Counted from the first letter of the stretch, positions 1 through 7,442 are shown. The stretch: DNA of 64,000 nucleotides from Bacillota bacterium (GCA_013178275.1 JABLWZ010000020.1:17357-81356), one strand, 5' to 3'. Made by a program: numbers and translations. Notes: a model not told the origin generated them from the sequence alone.

Positions 1-1176
1 GAGTTCTTCCGCCAGGGCCTTAAATGACGGGAGGGAGTTCTGGATCATCTTCTTGTCGACGCAGAAGGCGATCCGGAAGTACCCGGGTTTGCCGAAGCCC
101 ACCCCCGGAACCACCAGTATATTTTTCTCCGCGGCCTTCTGGGCGAATTCCAGGCAGCTGGGCAGCGGGCTCCTGGGGAACAGGTAGAACGCCCCCTGCG
201 GCTTGACCATCTGGTAGCCCATGGCGGTCAGGTTGTCGTAGAACAGGTCCCGTTTTTCCTGGTACTCGGCGATGTTGACCGACTCCCGCTGCAGCCCGGC
301 CACGATCCGCTGCATCAGCGCGGGGGCGTTGACGAAGCCCAGGATACGGTTGCTCATGATCAGCCCGTCCATCATCAGCCCCACCTCGTCGATATCGGGA
401 TTGGCCGCGACGTAGCCGATCCGCTCGCCGGGGAGGGCCAGGTCCTTGCTGTGCGAGGTGCAGAGCAGGCTGTACTTGATGTGCTTGAAGATGGGCGGCA
501 CCTTCACCCCATCATAGGATATCTTGGCGTAGGGCTCGTCGGAGAGCACGTAGATCGGGCGACCGTGCTGCCTGGAGGCGGACTCCAGCACAGCGTTCAG
601 GCGGTCGAGGGACTCGGCGCTGTAGATAACCCCGGTGGGGTTGTTGGGGTTGTTGATGATTATGGCCCGGGTCTGCGGCCCGATGGCCTGGGCGATGGCG
701 TCGACGTCGATCTGGAAGTCTTCCCGGGTGTCGACCACCTTTACCTGGCCGCCGTGGTTTTCGGTGTAGAACTTGTACTCCACGAAAAAGGGCGACAGGA
801 TCATCACCTCGTCGCCGGGGTCGAGGATGGTCTTCAGCGAAACGTTCAGCGCGCCGCTGGCCCCCACGGTCATGACCACGTGGCTCTCGTTCACCGGCCG
901 GCCGCTGTTTTCGGCCAGCACCTCGGCTACCGCCCGCCGGGTCTCCGCGTAGCCCGCGTTGCTCATGTAGCGGTGCATCCCGGGGGTGGGGTCGTCCGCG
1001 AGTTCCCGCAGTATCTTTTTCATGGCAGCGGGCGGCTCGATGTTGGGGTTGCCGATCGAAAAGTCGTAGACCTTGTCTTCTCCGTACAGCTTTTTCAGCC
1101 GGTCTCCTTCCTCAAACATCTTGCGGATGAGGGAGGATCCGCCGAGCTGATTTTTTATGCGGTTCGATACGGTAAT
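1..1176 (-). CDS. Class I PLP-dependent aminotransferase (aspartate aminotransferase-like), C-terminus cut by window edge
   Basis: A fold-type I aminotransferase that moves an amino group between an amino acid and a 2-oxoacid in the cytoplasm; the exact substrate cannot be read from sequence. Visible motifs include SIGNPN near residue 45, NNPNNPTG (about 180), DEPYAK (about 215) and SHSKDLALPGER (about 240), whose lysine forms the PLP Schiff base. The 392 codons seen are nearly the whole usual length, and the last residues (LPSFKALAEEL) look like the natural C-terminal helix. The start is odd: family members begin about 20 residues before KMFEEG, but there is no ATG, GTG or TTG there. The reading frame instead has ATT at 1176, 6 nt after GGGGAG (1188-1183). 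I infer an AUU start. An unrelated frame on the other strand is a shadow. Confidence 0.9.
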   Translation of the reverse strand, partial: MTVSNRIKNQLGGSSLIRKMFEEGDRLKKLYGEDKVYDFSIGNPNIEPPAAMKKILRELADDPTPGMHRYMSNAGYAETRRAVAEVLAENSGRPVNESHVVMTVGASGALNVSLKTILDPGDEVMILSPFFVEYKFYTENHGGQVKVVDTREDFQIDVDAIAQAIGPQTRAIIINNPNNPTGVIYSAESLDRLNAVLESASRQHGRPIYVLSDEPYAKISYDGVKVPPIFKHIKYSLLCTSHSKDLALPGERIGYVAANPDIDEVGLMMDGLIMSNRILGFVNAPALMQRIVAGLQRESVNIAEYQEKRDLFYDNLTAMGYQMVKPQGAFYLFPRSPLPSCLEFAQKAAEKNILVVPGVGFGKPGYFRIAFCVDKKMIQNSLPSFKALAEEL

Positions 1177-1188
1177 GGTAATCTCCCC
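1174..1188 (-). promoter_or_regulatory. Shine-Dalgarno GGGGAG with ATT start codon
   Basis: GGGGAG (1188-1183), a 6-nt spacer, then ATT at 1176-1174. The in-frame stop TGA lies 42 nt upstream of the ATT, and no ATG/GTG/TTG occurs between that stop and the codon for Met of KMFEEG, which is inside the conserved region. This decides the start as a non-AUG codon. Confidence 0.6.
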
Positions 1189-1410
1189 TTTCTGGTTTAA
1201 CCTCCGGCGCTGTCATAAGGCCCGCCCGGGGACTTTCTGACAGCCGATCAACTACGGCTTATCGCCTGGGCTGAAAGCTCGACGGCAGCCTGGTTTTCTA
1301 TATATAACTATATTATAGTTTTGGAGAGGGATAAGCAATATCGGCTGGCAGGATATGGCCGGGCTATAGCGAATATGGTTTATAAGGTAAGAATAGGAGG
1401 TTTTCGCGCT

Positions 1411-2703
1411 ATCAAACCCGAGACCGTCAGAGAGAAGTTCAGGTTCGTGAGCTGCGACCCGCGCTGGTCGTTCGCGGAATACACCACCCGCCAGACCATG
1501 GCTCTGACCCATGGATACCACAAGTACCCGGCCAAGTTCATACCGCCGCTGGCTGCCCGGCTGATAGAGGAGTATTCTTCTCCCGGGGACCTGGTGGGGG
1601 ACCCGTTCATGGGATCGGGCACTACCCTGGTGGAGTCGATCATCCACGGCCGCCGCGCTGTCGGTGTCGATATAAACCCCATCGCCTGGCTGATCAGCAA
1701 GGTCAAGACTACCCCGCTGGAGCCGGCAAAACTCACGCAGGTGCTGGAGGAACTCAAGGAATCGCTGCCCACCGATGGTGAGGGACGGCTGATTAAAGCA
1801 GGAAAGCCCTCCCGGCTGATCCACGAGCGGATCGACTACTGGTTCGCCGAACCCAACCGCTCAGAGCTGGAGGTGGTGCTCGACCAGATAAACCGGGAAC
1901 CCAATGACGATATCCGACGGTTCCTGCTCTGCGGTTTTTCCAATGTCCTGAAGACCTGCAGCCGCTGGTTGATGAAGTCGTCCAAACCGACGGTGGACAG
2001 GCAGAAGGTGATCCCCCCGCTGGTCCCTGCCCTGCTGCGGCAGCTGCAGCGCATGGAACAGCGCAACCTCCTGTTTTTCGAGGAGGTCCGGGGAAGCGGG
2101 CCCCCGGCCTGGGCCAAGGTGGTCAACGGTGATGCCCGAAGCCTGCCGGTAAAGGCCGGCAGCATCGACCTGATCGTGACCTCGCCGCCATATGTCACCT
2201 CTTACGAGTATGCCGACCTGCACCAGCTCTCCAACCTGGTGCTGGGCTTCGCCACTGACCTGCGGGAGCTGCGGCAGACCTTCATCGGGTCGGTCCGGGC
2301 GGCTGAGGTGGAGGAGGTGCTGCTAAGCCCACTGGCAAAGCTTACGGTGGACCGCCTGACGACGGCCAACCGGATAGAGGGGCGCGGGGCACTGACCTAC
2401 TTTCAGTCCATGCAGCAGTGCCTGCGGGAGATGCATGAGAAGCTGAAACAGGGAGCCCGGGCCTGCCTGGTGATCGGGGATACCGAGTTGAAGAAGGTAC
2501 CGGTGCCGAACGCGGAGGTTTTCGCCGAGACCGGTGAGCGGCTGGGCCTGGAACTCGAACGGGTGATCAAGCGCTGTATCCCATCGAAGATACTGCCTCA
2601 GACCCGCGACCCGCGCACCGGCAGGTTCACCTCCGCCCGCAAGGCCAAAGCCCTGGCCTATCCCGAGGAGTATATCCTGGTGATGCGCAAACCGAAAGCA
2701 TAG
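1411..2703 (+). CDS. Site-specific DNA methyltransferase (TSPPY-type amino-methylase)
   Basis: Predicted SAM-dependent DNA methyltransferase that methylates an exocyclic amino group (N4-cytosine or N6-adenine). Motif I DPFMGSGTT lies at about residues 64-72, preceded by the typical HKYPAKFIP segment, and catalytic motif IV TSPPY at about 261-265. The order I then IV differs from the beta-class order. No restriction endonuclease or specificity gene lies beside it, so it may be an orphan methylase. Start: TTG at 1321 and ATG at 1375 have no ribosome site. AGGAGG at 1395-1400 is followed 10 nt later by ATC (1411), so an AUC start is possible, giving 430 aa; ATG 1375 is the conventional alternative. 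The DNA upstream (1190-1330) is AT-rich and may hold the promoter. Confidence 0.8.
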   Translation: MKPETVREKFRFVSCDPRWSFAEYTTRQTMALTHGYHKYPAKFIPPLAARLIEEYSSPGDLVGDPFMGSGTTLVESIIHGRRAVGVDINPIAWLISKVKTTPLEPAKLTQVLEELKESLPTDGEGRLIKAGKPSRLIHERIDYWFAEPNRSELEVVLDQINREPNDDIRRFLLCGFSNVLKTCSRWLMKSSKPTVDRQKVIPPLVPALLRQLQRMEQRNLLFFEEVRGSGPPAWAKVVNGDARSLPVKAGSIDLIVTSPPYVTSYEYADLHQLSNLVLGFATDLRELRQTFIGSVRAAEVEEVLLSPLAKLTVDRLTTANRIEGRGALTYFQSMQQCLREMHEKLKQGARACLVIGDTELKKVPVPNAEVFAETGERLGLELERVIKRCIPSKILPQTRDPRTGRFTSARKAKALAYPEEYILVMRKPKA

Positions 2704-2774
2704 TACCGCAGGGTTTTGCTGTCGAACCGGCTGTGAGGAGCGGCCGGTTATTATTTTTTTGTAGAAAATAAGAA

Positions 2775-2801
2775 ACATTTTCCGATGGCGTGAATATCTT
2801 T
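2775..2801 (+). promoter_or_regulatory. Sigma-K-like promoter of the small histidine kinase
   Basis: AC (2775-2776), 16-bp spacer, GAATATCTTT with AATA at 2793. It matches the AC-N16/17-GAATANNNT signature shared by ten sites in this window. The start codon is 38 nt after the -10. Confidence 0.6.
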
Positions 2802-2838
2802 AGCATAGGAGTGATTTATTTATCGAAGAGGGGTACTC

Positions 2839-3606
2839 ATGGGGGTAGCGGCGAAGGAAGGACTGAAAGAGGAAAACCGCCTGATGGCTGAACCCGTAAA
2901 TCCCTCCCCGGGAGGGTCGGGACTGTGGCTGGAAGTGCTCCGGCTGCAGCGGATGAAGCTCCTGGGCGAGGTCGCGGCCGAGGTCGTACACGAGATACGC
3001 AATCCGATAGCTGTATTGCGTGGGATGCTGCAGGTCCTGAAAGAAAGAAGCGGCGCGGGTGACCGTGAGTGCTTCGACCTGATGCTCGACGAGGTGGACC
3101 GGGTGAACGCGATGGTCGGTGAGCTGCTGTGCCTGGCCGGGAAAGGGGGGCAGCCGATCCCCAGCGCCGGTCAGGAACCAAGTGACCTGAACCTGCTGCT
3201 GCGGAGGATATACCCCCTGCTGGCGGCGTACGCCTCGGCGGAGGGGAAACGGGTGCTGCTCATAACCGAGGAACTGCCCCGACTGGCGCTGAACGAGAAC
3301 GAGATGCGGCAGCTGATCCTTAACCTGGCTAGAAATGGACTAGAGGCGATGGGGTCGGATGGGACCCTTACCATCAGCACCGGCTGCCAGCCGGGTGAAG
3401 TGGTGCTGGCCTTTGCCGACCAGGGAGGGGGGATCGAGCCCGAGATGCTGGCGAGGCTGGGAACACCGTTCCTGTCCGCCAAGGGAGGAGGCACCGGCCT
3501 GGGGCTGGCGGTGTGCTACCGCATCGCTGAACGCCACCAGGCAAGGATCGTGGTAAAGACCAGCCCCGGGGGAACCACCTTTCAGGTGCGTTTCCACGTA
3601 GATTAA
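2839..3606 (+). CDS. Small sensor histidine kinase (HisKA-HATPase only)
   Basis: Histidine kinase of 255 aa made of a short N-terminal tail, a HisKA dimerisation helix with the phospho-acceptor in VHEIRNPIAVL (His51), and an HATPase domain with N-box LNLARNGLEAM, G1 FADQGGGI and G2 GGTGLGLAV. No transmembrane or recognisable input domain is seen, so it is probably cytosolic. The architecture resembles the NtrB/sporulation-kinase class, and the VHEIRNP box is typical of Bacillota sporulation kinases. No response regulator is adjacent. ATG 2839 is preceded by GAAGAGGGG. Its promoter matches the sigma-K-like signature of its neighbours, which would place expression late in the mother cell; this is an inference. 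Confidence 0.85.
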   Translation: MGVAAKEGLKEENRLMAEPVNPSPGGSGLWLEVLRLQRMKLLGEVAAEVVHEIRNPIAVLRGMLQVLKERSGAGDRECFDLMLDEVDRVNAMVGELLCLAGKGGQPIPSAGQEPSDLNLLLRRIYPLLAAYASAEGKRVLLITEELPRLALNENEMRQLILNLARNGLEAMGSDGTLTISTGCQPGEVVLAFADQGGGIEPEMLARLGTPFLSAKGGGTGLGLAVCYRIAERHQARIVVKTSPGGTTFQVRFHVD

Positions 3607-3647
3607 GCTTGAGTGAGCTAAAGAATAATTCAGCCAGGGAAAAAATT

Positions 3648-3670
3648 AACCCCCGCCAGGGGGTTTTGGT
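3648..3670 (+). terminator. Rho-independent terminator after the kinase
   Basis: AACCCCC-GCCA-GGGGGTT stem followed by TTGGTTTT. It lies between convergent genes and can serve both. Confidence 0.75.
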
Positions 3671-3692
3671 TTTATGAAGGTTCTTTCCGGTG

Positions 3693-3980
3693 CTACTTGT
3701 CACCGGGTTTGTTCTTCATCATCTCCAGGAAGGACTCCAGGTTGCCCATTTGGGGGGGAAGGCCCGACTGGGACAGGTTGGACAGCATCTGGCCGATCAT
3801 CATGATCAGGTTGGGGTCTGGTTTCAGGGCTCCGCTGGAGAACTGGTTGAAGAGTCCGCGCAGCTGTAACTTCTGCTCTTCCGGCAGGTTCAAAGACTCC
3901 AGCATCTTTTCGAACGCCTGCGGGTTTTGCAGAAACAGGCCCACCTGGGCCATTACCTGGTTGATATCGGGGATCGACAT
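3693..3980 (-). CDS. Small helical protein, paralog of 4356-4631 (unrecognised family)
   Basis: 95 aa, soluble and predicted all-helical, with no membrane segment. The N-terminal part DINQVMAQVGLFLQNPQAF aligns with DINELISRASFFMQNPEAF in the gene at 4356-4631. Both then have an EEQKLQLRGLF / EDQKQKLKSLF helix and a Met-rich tail ending in a lysine-rich tip, so the two are clear paralogs. ATG 3980 follows GAGGTGATTTTTA. It has its own sigma-K-like promoter at 3999-4026. I do not recognise the family. The Pro-Gln-Asn-Met-rich composition, the duplicated genes and the late-sporulation-type promoter suggest a spore envelope or mother-cell protein, but no function is shown by sequence. Confidence 0.75.
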   Translation of the reverse strand: MSIPDINQVMAQVGLFLQNPQAFEKMLESLNLPEEQKLQLRGLFNQFSSGALKPDPNLIMMIGQMLSNLSQSGLPPQMGNLESFLEMMKNKPGDK

Positions 3981-3998
3981 TAAAAATCACCTCGCATT

Positions 3999-4026
3999 AA
4001 TGATATTCCGAAGGGTTCCCGGGTGT
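3999..4026 (-). promoter_or_regulatory. Sigma-K-like promoter
   Basis: On the minus strand AC (4026-4025), 17-bp spacer ending GG, then AATATCATT (4007-3999), 19 nt before the ATG at 3980. Confidence 0.6.
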
Positions 4027-4084
4027 TACTACTTCAGCCTCCCCGGGGGCAGGTAAAAAGTGTTAGCAGTGAAGTCGTTCTGTA

Positions 4085-4112
4085 ACCATTTTGGGCACGG
4101 TGGAATATCTTA
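4085..4112 (+). promoter_or_regulatory. Sigma-K-like promoter
   Basis: AC (4085-4086), 17-bp spacer, GAATATCTTA with AATA at 4104. It lies 32 nt before the ATG at 4144. Confidence 0.65.
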
Positions 4113-4143
4113 TATTAACTTTTTACAGTAAGGGGGATTATTG

Positions 4144-4272
4144 ATGTCTGAGAAATATGACGTGGCGATCGACTTCGTAAAGACCAACTGGATCTTTATC
4201 GTCCCGGTGGTGCTCCTGATACTGGTGTTCGTGGCCGGCCGCACCTTTGGGATAAGAGATAAAGACTTTTAA
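4144..4272 (+). CDS. 42-aa single-pass membrane micro-protein
   Basis: A 42-residue ORF with one hydrophobic segment (WIFIVPVVLLILVFVAG, residues about 16-32), a short charged N-terminus (MSEKYDVAIDF) and a basic/acidic tail (IRDKDF). ATG is preceded by AAGGGGGATTATTG. It sits alone between the two divergent-oriented helical paralogs, with its own sigma-K-like promoter and a terminator 37 nt after the stop. That transcription-unit layout is the main argument that it is a real gene. The family is not recognised; the topology is probably N-in or N-out single pass. Confidence 0.7.
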   Translation: MSEKYDVAIDFVKTNWIFIVPVVLLILVFVAGRTFGIRDKDF

Positions 4273-4308
4273 GAGCTGCTCAGCTGCAAATGAGACGAGG
4301 CAGTAGAA

Positions 4309-4336
4309 GAATCCTCTAAGCGGGCTTAGAGGATTC
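4309..4336. terminator. Bidirectional terminator hairpin
   Basis: Perfect 13-bp stem GAATCCTCTAAGC / GCTTAGAGGATTC with a 2-nt loop, between the convergent genes 4144-4272 (+) and 4356-4631 (-). Confidence 0.75.
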
Positions 4337-4355
4337 TATCATCGAAGGTGATGGA

Positions 4356-4631
4356 TCATGGTTTTTTCTTGGTCATCTGCTCCATGATGGAATCGACGCT
4401 GCTCAGTTCAGGGGGTATTTTGGACTTAAAACTGGCAAGCAGGTCATTGACCTGGCTTAAGGGGTCCTGGGGCATGCTGCCTCCCAGCATCATCTGGAAG
4501 AGCGATTTCAGCTTCTGCTTCTGGTCTTCGGTCATGTTCGGGTTTTCGCTGATGAATTTGTTGAATGCCTCGGGGTTTTGCATGAAGAAACTGGCCCGGG
4601 AGATCAATTCATTGATATCTGGCTTTGACAA
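4356..4631 (-). CDS. Small helical protein, paralog of 3693-3980 (unrecognised family)
   Basis: 91 aa from TTG 4631, which follows GAGGTGATTACA, the same ribosome-site sequence used by its paralog at 3980. N-terminal DINELISRASFFMQNPEAF matches the paralog, then a helical EDQKQKLKSLFQMML region and a lysine-rich end (MTKKKP). No membrane segment. It has its own sigma-K-like promoter at 4648-4675. With its paralog it brackets the membrane micro-protein gene at 4144, and all three face the same terminators, so the three products may act together; that is an inference from layout. Confidence 0.75.
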   Translation of the reverse strand: MSKPDINELISRASFFMQNPEAFNKFISENPNMTEDQKQKLKSLFQMMLGGSMPQDPLSQVNDLLASFKSKIPPELSSVDSIMEQMTKKKP

Positions 4632-4647
4632 TGTAATCACCTCAAGA

Positions 4648-4675
4648 CATGATATTCCCTTGGTATGTAATATGT
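4648..4675 (-). promoter_or_regulatory. Sigma-K-like promoter
   Basis: Minus strand AC (4675-4674), 17-bp spacer, GAATATCATG with AATA starting at 4656. It lies 17 nt before the TTG start. Confidence 0.6.
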
Positions 4676-4714
4676 TACCACTCGGGGGTTGATAAATTTG
4701 GCTACAGTCCTGGA

Positions 4715-4741
4715 ACATAAAAGGGTGGCGTGAATATCATA
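4715..4741 (+). promoter_or_regulatory. Sigma-K-like promoter
   Basis: AC (4715-4716), 16-bp spacer, GAATATCATA with AATA at 4733. It contains the best -10 of the set (AATATCATA versus CATANNNTA). The leader to the ATG at 4812 is about 65 nt. Confidence 0.6.
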
Positions 4742-4811
4742 TTTTAGGAGACAGCATTAATAGAAAACCTTCTTTAGGTTATAGATATGGATCAGAGCGA
4801 GGTGGTTACTG

Positions 4812-5570
4812 ATGAGTTACTCGTCTCGGCGAGGGCTTGAAGAATTGAAAAGCATCGAGAAACAGCTGCCGCTTTTTTACTCCAAGATCAACAACCTGGA
4901 AAAGCGGCAGAACGAGCTTAAGTCGTTGTTGGCCGAGGCTGATGCTGAAAGGGATGTAGTGAAGGACAAGGATAGAGACGCCCGGGCCCTGGTTAAACCG
5001 CCTGCTGTCAGTCGAATCGCCCCACCGCCGAAGCCGCCTCTGCAGCAGCCGCGGCCGCCGGTCGGGATGCTCAGCGCCCCAACCGCCAAGACAGAACCGG
5101 TCAAGATCCTGGACCTGCTGCAGAAGGATAAGGTGATGGGGATACTGGGCGAGGCCAACGGGCAGCTCAAGGTGCTGAACAATGTGGTGACCCGGGCGGT
5201 GGGCACGGTGGAGTCGATCCTGATGATCGTCGACTTCCTGGAGAAGAACGGCCAGGACCTGCAGCGACTGATCGAGATGGCCAGGATGTTTGGGGTGTCC
5301 AGTGAGGGTGAGGGTAAATCCGGCGGAACCGGCGGAGGCCCCTTTAACCCGGAGATGGTTTCGGAGATGCTGAAGTCGCCTCAGTTTGCCCAACTGGTCT
5401 CCCAGGTCCTGTCCAACATGAAGCAGCCGGGAGAGGCCCCGGTGGAGGCTGCGGAGGTGGAGCAGCCGGAGGGGGCGGCGGGTCCGGTTCCTCGGCAGGG
5501 GATGTTTTTCGGTCCCCCGGGATGGGGCCCTTGGGGTTTTATGAGAAGGGAAGAGAACCAGCCGGAGTAG
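4812..5570 (+). CDS. Coiled-coil / proline-rich protein, unrecognised
   Basis: 252 aa. Residues about 8-55 form a heptad-rich coiled coil (LEELKSIEKQL onward). Residues 58-92 are rich in Pro, Ala and Arg, a flexible linker. Residues 95-165 are a hydrophobic helical region (MGILGEANGQLKVL, ESILMIVDFLEKNGQDL). The tail is Gly/Pro/Gln-rich and ends FMRREENQPE. ATG 4812 follows GAGGTGGTTACTG. There is no signal peptide or clear membrane span. It shares the sigma-K-like promoter class with its neighbours and ends at a strong terminator. The multi-part structural look would suit a spore-coat or scaffold protein, but I cannot name a family. Confidence 0.75.
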   Translation: MSYSSRRGLEELKSIEKQLPLFYSKINNLEKRQNELKSLLAEADAERDVVKDKDRDARALVKPPAVSRIAPPPKPPLQQPRPPVGMLSAPTAKTEPVKILDLLQKDKVMGILGEANGQLKVLNNVVTRAVGTVESILMIVDFLEKNGQDLQRLIEMARMFGVSSEGEGKSGGTGGGPFNPEMVSEMLKSPQFAQLVSQVLSNMKQPGEAPVEAAEVEQPEGAAGPVPRQGMFFGPPGWGPWGFMRREENQPE

Positions 5571-5575
5571 TGATT

Positions 5576-5603
5576 AAAACCCAGGGGTAAGGCCCTGGGT
5601 TTT
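5576..5603. terminator. Bidirectional terminator
   Basis: AAAACCCAGGG / CCCTGGGTTTT, 11-bp stem with a 6-nt loop, between convergent genes. Confidence 0.85.
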
Positions 5604-5613
5604 GACGTTTCTA

Positions 5614-6132
5614 TCAGCGCCGGCGGTTGGCGAAGGCCAGGGCCAGGCTCCCGACCAGCCAGGCCCAGTTGCCGCTTAGAAAGCCCGCCGCCGATTGCGC
5701 CCCCTGCTTCAACGACTCCCAGAGGCTGCCGGCGCTCCCCGGTCCATCCTGCTGCAGCAGCCAGGCAAGGGCTTCCGCAGCGGCCTGCTGCTGACTCTGG
5801 TTTTTTACCCGCAGCAGGTGCTGGTTGTTTATCTTCCGATGGCTGTAAACCAGAAAGGTGTCGTTCAGCAGCAGCCAGCTGATCCCCTTCTGCTGGAACT
5901 GCTTCAGCATGGTGTCCAGCGGCGGCATCCAGTAGGAGAAGTCGCGGGGGTAGATGCCTTTCGCGCCCACCACGATCCCCATCTGTTTTAAAGATGGGCT
6001 GTCGGAGGCCACGACATCGTATACCTCCTTACCGGCCCAGGGTGGCCAGTTGGCCACGAATTCGTCATCTGCCTGGGGTTCCCACTGCATCCCGAGATTT
6101 TTCAGCCTTTTCGCGGTGTCGATACTTATCAT
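5614..6132 (-). CDS. Unrecognised protein with C-terminal membrane segment
   Basis: 172 aa from ATG 6132, which follows GGGAGGAATCTGC. The first 130 residues are soluble, with aromatic-rich stretches (ANWPPWAGKEVYDVV, DFSYWMPPLDTMLKQF, WLLLNDTFLVYSHRK). The C-terminus carries one hydrophobic span (NWAWLVGSLALAFA) followed by NRRR, so the protein looks tail-anchored. Upstream on the minus strand, GGAATAAAATA matches the -10 of the local sigma-K-like promoters, but the -35 AC is replaced by TC, so membership is weak. No family recognised. The position inside the micro-protein cluster hints at the same biology. Confidence 0.75.
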   Translation of the reverse strand: MISIDTAKRLKNLGMQWEPQADDEFVANWPPWAGKEVYDVVASDSPSLKQMGIVVGAKGIYPRDFSYWMPPLDTMLKQFQQKGISWLLLNDTFLVYSHRKINNQHLLRVKNQSQQQAAAEALAWLLQQDGPGSAGSLWESLKQGAQSAAGFLSGNWAWLVGSLALAFANRRR

Positions 6133-6266
6133 GCAGATTCCTCCCGCTCCCCATTTGAGATATTTTATTCCAGTCGTGGTAAAGAGGAACCATGGGCCTT
6201 TTCCCGGGTGGGGGGAAGCGTTTAAGGCCAGCCGTTCCAAACGGTTGGAACCTGGCTTCCTTTATC

Positions 6267-6294
6267 ACCATTTCTAAGGGAATTGAATACTATG
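6267..6294 (+). promoter_or_regulatory. Sigma-K-like promoter of micro-protein 1
   Basis: AC (6267-6268), 17-bp spacer, GAATACTATG with AATA at 6286. It lies 30 nt before the ATG. Confidence 0.65.
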
Positions 6295-6323
6295 AGTTAA
6301 CACTACAGAGAGGGGGGTTTTTA

Positions 6324-6455
6324 ATGGCTGAGGTTGAACAGTTTGCTGGAGTCGGCTTCGGCGGAATCGGCATCTGCCATCTGGCCGCCTGCGTGGCTAT
6401 CCTGCTGGTTATCTGCTGCTGCTTCGGGTGGGCCTGCGGCGGTGGTTGGGTGTAA
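6324..6455 (+). CDS. Gly/Cys-rich membrane micro-protein 1 (43 aa)
   Basis: Family of four in this window. N-terminal MAEVEQF, a Gly-rich stretch (GVGFGGIG), then CHLAACVAILLVI and CCCFGWACGGGWV. The hydrophobic helix (about residues 18-34) is flanked by cysteines, with a CCCFG turn and a Gly-Trp end. ATG follows AGAGGGGGGTTTTTA. It has its own sigma-K-like promoter and a strong terminator, so it is a one-gene transcription unit. It is almost identical in its last 26 residues to micro-protein 4 (7989-8150). The layout resembles, but does not match, the YjcZ-type sporulation micro-proteins of Bacillota. Confidence 0.8.
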   Translation: MAEVEQFAGVGFGGIGICHLAACVAILLVICCCFGWACGGGWV

Positions 6456-6470
6456 TAGAGCCTCTAGCGT

Positions 6471-6500
6471 GTAATCCCCTGTAAAGGGGATTACTTTTTT
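6471..6500 (+). terminator. Terminator after micro-protein 1
   Basis: GTAATCCCC-TGTAAA-GGGGATTAC followed by TTTTTT. Confidence 0.9.
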
Positions 6501-6529
6501 ACTTGTTTGAAAGGTTGGGGGGGTAGAGA

Positions 6530-7165
6530 TTGGAACTCTGGGAGGAATACGGTGGGTTTTACGACACGGTGAACACCTCGCCGCCGTACCGGGCGATGCT
6601 GCACGAGGTATACCGGGAGCTGCGGGTAAAAGATGGGGATACGGTGCTGGACGCGGGCTGCGGCACTGGAAACCTGTGTAAGCTTCTGGTCAGCGGGGGC
6701 ACCGCCCGGGTGGTGGGCATCGACTTTTCGCCGACCATGCTGAAAACAGCGGCGGATAAGCTGAAGGGCTCCGGTGTCAAGCTGCTGCAGATGAACCTCG
6801 ATGCGCGCCTCGCGCTGGAGGACCAGAGCTTCGACCAAGTGGCGGCTGTCCATTCGCTGTACGCGGTGAAGGATCCGGGACCGGTCCTGGGTGAGTTTTA
6901 CCGGGTGCTGAGGCCGGGGGGCCGACTGGTCGTGGTCAACCCCTCCCCCTGGGCCAGGCCGCCGGGGGGAGGCCTTTTCGGTGGATCGCGGGTGGCCCGG
7001 ATGAACTCCATCAACTCGGTGATCTTTCAGAAGGGGATGACCAAGGAGTTTCATTTCCTGTCCCCACAGAGGCTGCTGGAGCTGCTGACCGCGGCTGGAT
7101 TCAAGCAGGTGAGGATGAAGCCGACCTATGGGGGCAACAGCATCCTGGCGACGGCGGTCAGGTAA
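6530..7165 (+). CDS. Class I SAM-dependent methyltransferase
   Basis: 211 aa Rossmann-fold methyltransferase of the UbiE/Methyltransf_11 type. SAM motif I VLDAGCGTGN is at about residues 40-49, the acidic residue after strand 2 is in GIDFSPTML, and the post-motif region LGEFYRVLRPGGRLVVVNP is present. The acceptor is unknown. The start is TTG 6530 (MELWEEYGGFYD) behind a GGGGGGGTAGAGA stretch; the N-terminal YxxxxFYDTV pattern fits the family. It lies between two micro-protein genes and downstream of a strong terminator, with no sigma-K-like promoter visible, so it may belong to a separate unit. Confidence 0.85.
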   Translation: MELWEEYGGFYDTVNTSPPYRAMLHEVYRELRVKDGDTVLDAGCGTGNLCKLLVSGGTARVVGIDFSPTMLKTAADKLKGSGVKLLQMNLDARLALEDQSFDQVAAVHSLYAVKDPGPVLGEFYRVLRPGGRLVVVNPSPWARPPGGGLFGGSRVARMNSINSVIFQKGMTKEFHFLSPQRLLELLTAAGFKQVRMKPTYGGNSILATAVR

Positions 7166-7205
7166 AACTGGCCGAAAAATTGCTCTATAAGGCATATCAG
7201 TTTAA

Positions 7206-7229
7206 AGGCCCCGGGATGATCCGGGGCCT
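7206..7229. terminator. Terminator hairpin between convergent genes
   Basis: AGGCCCCGG-GATGAT-CCGGGGCCT. It serves 6530-7165 (+) and possibly 7271-7411 (-); there is no long T-run. Confidence 0.6.
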
Positions 7230-7270
7230 CACTGTCAGCCTAACCAGGGTAAGGATTTAAAAAAGCGGTC

Positions 7271-7411
7271 CTACCACCAGGTGCCGCAGCCCGTACCGAA
7301 GCAGCAGCAGATCACCATCAGTATGGCGACGCAGCCCGCCAGCTGGCAGATGGGAGAGAAACCGAAACCGAACTGTGAAGTGCCAAACTCCGCAACCTTG
7401 GCATCCATCAT
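7271..7411 (-). CDS. Gly/Cys-rich membrane micro-protein 2 (46 aa)
   Basis: Reads MMDAKVAEFG, then FGFGFSPICQ, LAGCVAILMVI and CCCFGTGCGTWW. It has the same hydrophobic helix flanked by Cys and the same CCCFG motif as its paralogs, ending in Trp-Trp. Two tandem ATGs (7411, 7408) follow GGAGGGTTTTCTG; either fits. It has its own sigma-K-like promoter at 7443-7470. It was found by reading the minus strand of the gap, since it is under 60 codons. Four paralogs within 1.9 kb, each with its own promoter and hairpin, argue that this is a real and deliberately multi-copy gene. Confidence 0.8.
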   Translation of the reverse strand: MMDAKVAEFGTSQFGFGFSPICQLAGCVAILMVICCCFGTGCGTWW

Positions 7412-7442
7412 CAGAAAACCCTCCTTTATCAATTGGTTACCT

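Noticed and set aside
451..1200. Open frame of 249 codons on the plus strand
   Set aside because: Antisense to the aminotransferase, whose PLP and NNPNNPTG motifs are intact on the minus strand.
3605..3619. AAGCTTGAGTGAGCT occurs also at 37526-37540
   Set aside because: Only 15 bp, in two unrelated gaps, with no common flanking sequence; probably chance or a trace too short to interpret.
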